Assembly: GCA_017165825.1 (NCBI GenBank)
Contig: CM029372.1
Span: 1,537,466 to 1,601,465, forward strand
Reading direction: 5' to 3'
DNA length: 64,000 nt
DNA from: Hepsetus odoe
Taxonomy: Eukaryota; Chordata; Actinopteri; Characiformes; Hepsetidae
Part shown: piece after piece, positions 63,201-64,000 of the stretch
Numbering within the stretch: position 1 is the first letter of the stretch
Layout: each line of letters starts with the position of its first letter
Notes under the pieces: generated by a model
Told to the model about the DNA's origin: nothing
Database searches by the model: none
What the model saw: only the letters and a program-made list of their open reading frames with translations
Made by a program: the position numbers and the translations under genes

Positions 63201-63620
63201 CTGGAGTCCATCCCAGCTTACACAGGGCGAAGGACAGGGGATGTATTTGTATGCTGAAAAGTAACTTTTTTTTTCTCTGTAAAATGATTAGACTTGCATT
63301 TCTGAATGTCTATTATGATTCTATTTCTAGTCTGTAGGTATTGTAGGTTTATTTGTACACACCTGTGCGGCCTACTTGAGTGGCAGTGTTGGTCAGAATT
63401 CCACTGCGAGTAAGCACCACAGCAGTGTATAGACGGCCAGGGAGAAGGCCCTTGAAAACTGCATCAGTGTATTCCGGCCCCAGTTTCTGCACTGGGTGAC
63501 CTGAGACTTCTAAAGAAACCATATATTCACTCAGCCCCCCAGGAGCACGTCTCCAAGTCAGCAGCAAGCTGTCGGTGTGACCCTGATTATCAACCAGCAA
63601 ATCTCTGGCTGGAGCTGGAA
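42214..63620 (-). CDS. ptprb: ptprb (VE-PTP), receptor-type tyrosine phosphatase beta, 3' part (18 coding exons)
   Basis: Eighteen exons join in frame to 829 residues plus a stop; the 5' part is off the window. Function in the family: an endothelial R3 receptor phosphatase that dephosphorylates TIE2, VE-cadherin complexes and VEGFR2. Visible domains (local numbering): FN3 repeats 1-86, 87-178 and 179-271; membrane-proximal ectodomain 272-445; TM about 454-473; catalytic domain about 540-815. Catalytic features are all present: KNRYNN, DPCSDFINAS, WPD loop W700-P701-D702, P-loop HCSAGVGRTG with nucleophile C736 and R742, and the Q-loop QTESQY. There is one phosphatase domain, as expected for R3 types. 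The tail has YENF, a pYxN site, and ends DFVYTGR. It is called ptprb over ptprj/ptpro/ptprh because of the juxtamembrane and membrane-proximal sequence (NCSWFSD, FCDGPLK) and the kcnmb4 neighbour. All introns are GT-AG. Confidence 0.96.
42237..43167 (-). other. ptprb: ptprb intron before last coding exon
   Basis: AT-rich. It contains a 3'-truncated type-1 SINE on the + strand at 42370-42537; nothing else is recognised. Confidence 0.85.
42370..42537 (+). mobile_element. Type-1 SINE, 3'-truncated
   Basis: The head is GGCAGTGGTGGCCTTGTG with B box GGTTCAAACCCC. The body begins ATGGGCTGGTGACCTGTCC and stops after CCCCTGTCCTGAAGG, lacking the (TGGA)n end. Confidence 0.85.
43168..43288 (-). CDS. 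ptprb: ptprb exon: C-terminal phosphatase helix and YENF tail
   Basis: It encodes residues 783-822 plus the first base of the Asp codon, starting with SQYMYIHQCVRDVL and ending NPLYPIYENFNPDYYR. Phase is 0 in, 1 out. The segment completes the Q-loop (QTE-SQY) and carries the pYxN-type site YENF, which in mammalian R3 phosphatases is a Src-family/GRB2 docking tyrosine. Confidence 0.96.
43450..43585 (-). CDS. ptprb: ptprb exon: P-loop and Q-loop
   Basis: It encodes residues 737-782. The first base completes Ser of the signature HC-S-AGVGRTG, so the active-site loop is split between this exon and 46823-46986. It includes R742, DIYGCVFDLRLHRSHMVQTE. Acceptor is TATTTTTACAG and donor GTAGGC. Phase is 2 in, 0 out. 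Confidence 0.97.
44181..44400 (-). mobile_element. 5'-truncated SINE, type-2b body
   Basis: The - strand reads CAAACCCCTTCCCAATAGGT, GGTGCCGTCCCCGTCAATGC and a tail TTGTCACTTTCAC, with a duplicated GTGAAAAAGTGAAA end. Confidence 0.85.
45410..45680 (+). pseudogene. LINE reverse transcriptase relic (L2-like)
   Basis: Reads LTTGVPQGSVMAPYFFVLY (around 45416-45470), then after a frame change CYTDDAQLILS (YTDD at 45525-45536). These are two adjacent conserved RT blocks (VPQGS and the F/YxDD box). Later sequence is KTELLLLK-like. It lies antisense to ptprb and is broken. Confidence 0.75.
46008..46037. repeat. (CATT)n microsatellite
   Basis: About seven CATT units are followed by CACT repeats. Confidence 0.9.
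46823..46986 (-). CDS. ptprb: ptprb exon: WPD loop and catalytic cysteine
   Basis: It encodes residues 683-736: EGQLSYPRIVRQFHY, TVWPDHGVPETTQ and GPTVVHC, ending two bases into the Ser codon. It carries the general acid D702 and the nucleophile C736. The acceptor is unusual: on the transcribed strand the intron ends (TG)n-TTTTTT-AG. Skipping this 164-bp exon would shift the frame and abolish activity. Confidence 0.97.
46994..47040. repeat. (AC)23 microsatellite abutting a ptprb acceptor
   Basis: A perfect AC run of about 47 bp. On the ptprb strand it is (TG)n, directly followed by six T and the AG acceptor of exon 46823-46986. Confidence 0.97.
47085..47590. mobile_element. Possible internally deleted Tc1-like remnant
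   Basis: The left end GCAGTGTGCAAAGGTCTAAGG resembles the ACAGTACTGTGCAAAGGTTT end seen at 13712. The right part TTTGGATGCAAAATATAATGA resembles sequence at 38020-38060 next to a TTTTGCACAGTGCTGTG end. Weak, by resemblance only. Confidence 0.35.
47796..47820. repeat. (AATG)n microsatellite
   Basis: About six AATG units lie in the ptprb intron 46987-47931. The rest of that intron is AT-rich without recognisable features, apart from the possible Tc1 remnant. Confidence 0.9.
47932..48054 (-). CDS. ptprb: ptprb exon: phosphatase core (KCDQYWP)
   Basis: It encodes residues 642-682, from VKCDQYWPVDREPL to EWTIREFKISC, in phase 0 at both ends. It is part of the central beta-sheet of the catalytic domain. 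The donor TGT-GTAAGT is a perfect consensus. Confidence 0.97.
48055..48357 (-). other. ptprb: Short ptprb intron with opposed dinucleotide tracts (303 bp)
   Basis: In the + direction there is an interrupted (AC)n at about 48106-48167 and (TG)n at about 48284-48318. In the pre-mRNA the 5' tract is CA-rich and the 3' tract is UG-rich, so they are complementary. No other content is seen. Confidence 0.9.
48358..48492 (-). CDS. ptprb: ptprb exon: phosphatase core (TQGPLPGT)
   Basis: It encodes residues 597-641: GNNFRREYIATQGPLPGT, KDDFWRMVWEQN and VTQCVEKGR, phase 0 at both ends. It contains the conserved I-A-T-Q-G-P and W-x-M-V-W-E blocks of receptor phosphatases. Confidence 0.97.
48925..48962. 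repeat. (TA)n microsatellite
   Basis: About 18 TA units sit at the left junction of the foldback element. The right junction has only a few, suggesting expansion at a TA target site. Confidence 0.95.
48966..49505. mobile_element. Foldback MITE, complete copy
   Basis: The left end is CAGTACTGTGCAGGCAGGTG. The right end is CACCTGCCTAAAACTTTTGC followed by ACACTACTGTA. Arms of about 190 bp match as reverse complements: AATGCTGTAAACAAAGAATG versus CATTCTTTGTTTACAGCATT, and TTCTAGGTACACTTGCACA versus TGTGCAAGTGTACCTAGAA. The unique centre contains TGATGATCATCA. TA flanks and end sequence suggest a Tc1/mariner-mobilised non-autonomous element. It has no coding capacity. Confidence 0.85.
49638..49714 (-). 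CDS. ptprb: ptprb exon: DPCSDFINAS
   Basis: It encodes the end of Tyr571 and residues 572-596: DATRVKLSCLEDDPCSDFI then NASFMP. The acceptor is TTTTTCTACAG and donor GTGAGT. Phase is 1 in, 0 out. This region supports the substrate-recognition loop. Confidence 0.96.
50042..50132 (-). CDS. ptprb: ptprb exon: start of phosphatase domain (KNRYNN)
   Basis: It encodes residues 541-570: DLKDVGRNQALDAARLPENR, CKNRYNNILP, plus one base of Tyr571. It contains the phosphotyrosine-recognition loop motif KNRYNN. The donor is GTAAGT. Confidence 0.97.
50428..50509 (-). CDS. ptprb: ptprb exon: juxtamembrane helix
   Basis: It completes Ser513 and encodes residues 514-540, PVKATHFESHLAKLQADS then NYLFSEEFE. 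It matches the conserved helix just before the R3 catalytic domain. Phase is 2 in, 0 out. Confidence 0.95.
50588..50605 (-). CDS. ptprb: ptprb 18-bp microexon in the cytosolic linker
   Basis: The acceptor TAATTTTTCAG and donor GTGAGC enclose 18 bp. In phase 2 at both ends they give (S)NRRIS(S). With the flanking exons the sequence reads VRSNRRISSPVK, aligning with the basic Asn-Arg-Lys segment before the juxtamembrane helix in mammalian PTPRB. Because phases match, skipping would stay in frame and remove six residues. Confidence 0.85.
50930..51125 (-). mobile_element. SINE, type-2 body, 5'-truncated
   Basis: The - strand runs from GGTTGCCCTGAGGTACCCTT through AAAATGCAGAGGTTGAAT to CACTTTCACTTTCACTTTC. 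The tRNA head is missing; a short CAGGATCAGGATCAG run precedes the body. Confidence 0.8.
51164..51210. repeat. (CT)n microsatellite
   Basis: More than 20 CT units lie in a ptprb intron, adjoining the 5' side of the SINE at 50930-51125. Confidence 0.95.
52192..52272 (-). CDS. ptprb: ptprb exon: cytosolic linker (SMWKEVPTSG)
   Basis: With phase-2 ends it encodes VAVQESPVVRMSMWKEVPT then SGMYMGVR. The junction choice rests on an open frame, the consensus GTAAGT donor of the preceding exon and a polypyrimidine-AG acceptor at 52273-52274. Mammalian PTPRB has a comparable but diverged basic linker here. Confidence 0.8.
52558..52663 (-). CDS. ptprb: ptprb exon: transmembrane helix
   Basis: It encodes residues 445-479: PLGGIIEGISAGLFLIGM, IIAITTLLIYRQRVRK. 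The hydrophobic helix spans about 454-473, followed by a basic stop-transfer RQRVRK. An alternative donor two bases upstream (GTGTAA) is possible, but GTAAGT keeps the frame with the next exon. Confidence 0.95.
52750..52856 (-). CDS. ptprb: ptprb exon: end of ectodomain
   Basis: It encodes residues 409-444: RLSVRAFTKLFDDENKEL, LHPLFSDTYLSLPLHTQA. It contains the RAFT and LFSDT blocks just outside the membrane. Phase is 2 in, 1 out. Confidence 0.95.
53167..53428 (-). CDS. ptprb: ptprb exon: membrane-proximal ectodomain
   Basis: It encodes residues 322-408, containing HPLPSYLDYKLNSSVRAY, ELGNQVFEINLGAGMERL, GGACKQ and FCDGPLKSRTSYR. The sequon N-S-S is present. Strong similarity to mammalian PTPRB in this non-catalytic stretch is the best paralogue discriminator. 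Phase is 1 in, 2 out. Confidence 0.95.
53429..54208 (-). other. ptprb: ptprb intron (780 bp)
   Basis: No repeat or other feature is recognised. Confidence 0.8.
54209..54358 (-). CDS. ptprb: ptprb exon: membrane-proximal ectodomain, first part
   Basis: It encodes residues 272-321, PPVPSPVVRVSERAAHI, FQFNCSWFSDINGAIRYF and TIIIAESD. The NCSWFSD motif (also a sequon) is conserved with mammalian PTPRB. Acceptor is GTGGTTGCAG and donor GTATAA. Phase is 1 in, 1 out. Confidence 0.95.
54359..57489 (-). other. ptprb: ptprb intron (3.1 kb)
   Basis: It contains a SINE at 56523-56787. The remainder has no recognisable feature; the stretch 54700-54900 is CT-rich. Confidence 0.8.
56523..56787 (-). mobile_element. 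tRNA-headed SINE, type-2b body, near full length
   Basis: The - strand begins AGGCAGGAACAGGCCTAGTGG, with the B-box-like GGGGTTCGAACCCC. It continues GGTGCCGTCCCCGTCACTGC, GGGCGCTTTCAATAGCTCC and ends TTGTCACTTTCACTTTA. It is well preserved. Confidence 0.9.
57490..57768 (-). CDS. ptprb: ptprb exon: FN3 repeat
   Basis: It encodes residues 179-271, one fibronectin type III repeat: PPGPVKGLQCHPLSSTSL, SCAWKPPSADYDSYLVEC and the FRNYTVSITV strand with a sequon. Conserved FN3 Trp is in CAWKPP. Phase is 1 in, 1 out; 93 codons. Confidence 0.95.
59008..59180 (-). mobile_element. tRNA-derived SINE (GTCTGCTAAATG family)
   Basis: On the - strand: CTCAAGAGGTCCCCGGTTCG, then AATCCCACCTC, GGGTCCCTGAGCAAGACCCT, GGATAAGAGCGTCTGCTAAA, TGCCG and (TAAATG)n. 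The same family as 26672-26880; here the terminal TAAATG hexamer is expanded to about four copies. Confidence 0.9.
60000..60740 (-). pseudogene. RTE-like LINE RT fragment with internal deletion
   Basis: The - strand frame 60534-60250 reads RRWTVSQEVRKSGVTIEIV, FLFAMVIVRLTDEVRQESP and WAMIFADDIVICSESR (FADD active site). Downstream, MKVSRLKTEYIRRRMLKMEL and KMKRGRPKRRLMEVAE (60198 onward) are joined. In related copies about 100 residues separate KTEY and RRMLK, so an internal deletion has occurred. It lies in the same orientation as ptprb. Confidence 0.85.
61711..61733. repeat. Poly-T tract
   Basis: An uninterrupted T run of more than 20 bp. Confidence 0.95.
62717..62992 (-). CDS. ptprb: ptprb exon: FN3 repeat
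   Basis: It encodes residues 87-178, one FN3 repeat: VPEPPSSFSIKNVDAGD, TVEVMWHAPSIGDYDDF and LKGLYPGRLYNVSLRT (with an N-V-S sequon). Conserved Trp in VMWHAP. Phase is 1 in, 1 out; 92 codons. Donor is GTAAGT. Confidence 0.95.
62993..63362 (-). other. ptprb: ptprb intron (370 bp) with a SINE/LINE tail
   Basis: 63155-63243 matches the reverse complement of the type-1 SINE 3' half (TCTGCCGCTTGTCCCAAGCA, ACACAGGGCGAAGGACAGGG). It is a 5'-truncated copy. Nothing else is seen. Confidence 0.8.
63363..63620 (-). CDS. ptprb: ptprb exon: FN3 repeat (most 5' exon in window)
   Basis: It encodes residues 1-86, one FN3 repeat: VPAPARDLLVDNQGHTD, SLLLTWRRAPGGLSEY and FKGLLPGRLYTAVVLT. The first Val is completed from an exon beyond 64000. 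Acceptor is TTTCTCTTTCTCAG and donor GTGTGT. Phase is 1 in, 1 out. A (TG)n tract lies about 32 bp upstream of the acceptor. Confidence 0.95.
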
Positions 63621-63652
63621 CTGAGAAAGAGAAAAAGAAAAAGTTACTTAGC

Positions 63653-63678
63653 GCACACACACACACACACACACACAC
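63653..63678. repeat. (AC)n microsatellite upstream of a ptprb acceptor
   Basis: About 13 AC units; (TG)n on the ptprb strand. The remaining sequence to 64000 is AT-rich ptprb intron with no exon visible. Confidence 0.95.
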
Positions 63679-64000
63679 TCTCGCTCTCTCTTTATTGCTT
63701 TACTGTATGTACAGTATAAAAACATGCCTGTACTTTAATGTATGTGCTACCTCTGTGTATAAAGCCTCTGTGATTTAATGGCAACTTATTAAATCACAAA
63801 CTGACTAATTAGCCAAATAAGTGCCAAATAGCAAAAAAGCATATAAGTGTTTGATTTATGAAATCTTGCTCATCATAAATCATAAAATCTGAATAGCAAA
63901 GTGTGCTCCAGACATTTGAATAATTATCAACAGCACTGCTTGAAGTCTAACACAAAATGGCAATTACAGGTACACGTCAAAAAGAAAGAGTAATGAGTTA

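Overview
The window is vertebrate nuclear DNA, almost certainly from a teleost fish. Genes are split into short exons with canonical GT-AG introns. Introns and intergenic space are AT-rich and hold fish-type retroelements: tRNA-headed SINEs, L2- and RTE-like LINE relics, Tc1/mariner relics and many dinucleotide microsatellites. No bacterial, phage or CRISPR features are present.

Two protein-coding genes can be read, in convergent (tail-to-tail) orientation. On the + strand, kcnmb4 (beta-4 accessory subunit of the BK calcium-activated potassium channel) is complete in three coding exons: 1237-1572, 18692-18819 and 22212-22380. Together they give 210 residues, the same length as the mammalian protein. 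On the - strand lies the 3' part of ptprb (VE-PTP, an R3-type receptor tyrosine phosphatase), with 18 coding exons from 63620 down to the stop at 42214. Every exon junction keeps the reading frame. The visible part encodes 829 residues: three single-exon fibronectin type III repeats, a three-exon membrane-proximal ectodomain, one transmembrane helix, a juxtamembrane linker that includes an 18-bp microexon, and one intact catalytic phosphatase domain. The 5' part of ptprb lies beyond 64000. KCNMB4 next to PTPRB in convergent orientation is also the arrangement on human 12q15, so this is conserved synteny.

Layout: 1-1236 is the upstream region of kcnmb4, with a CpG-rich stretch (about 640-1600), three inverted CCAAT boxes and upstream ORFs. 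1573-18691 is the 17-kb first intron. 18820-22211 is the second intron. 22381-42213 is a 20-kb intergenic region filled with decayed retroelements. 42214-63620 is ptprb. 63621-64000 is ptprb intron.

No unknown gene system was found. The most interesting items are structural. (1) A (TG)23-T6-AG acceptor precedes the ptprb exon carrying the WPD loop, the same layout as the well-known variable acceptor of human CFTR exon 9. (2) A 303-bp ptprb intron carries complementary CA and UG tracts. (3) An 800-bp palindrome fills the intron beside the exon coding DPCSDF; its arms extend beyond the mobile element at its core. (4) A modular SINE system shares one tRNA-like head with two different bodies, one of which ends like a LINE 3' end in the same window.
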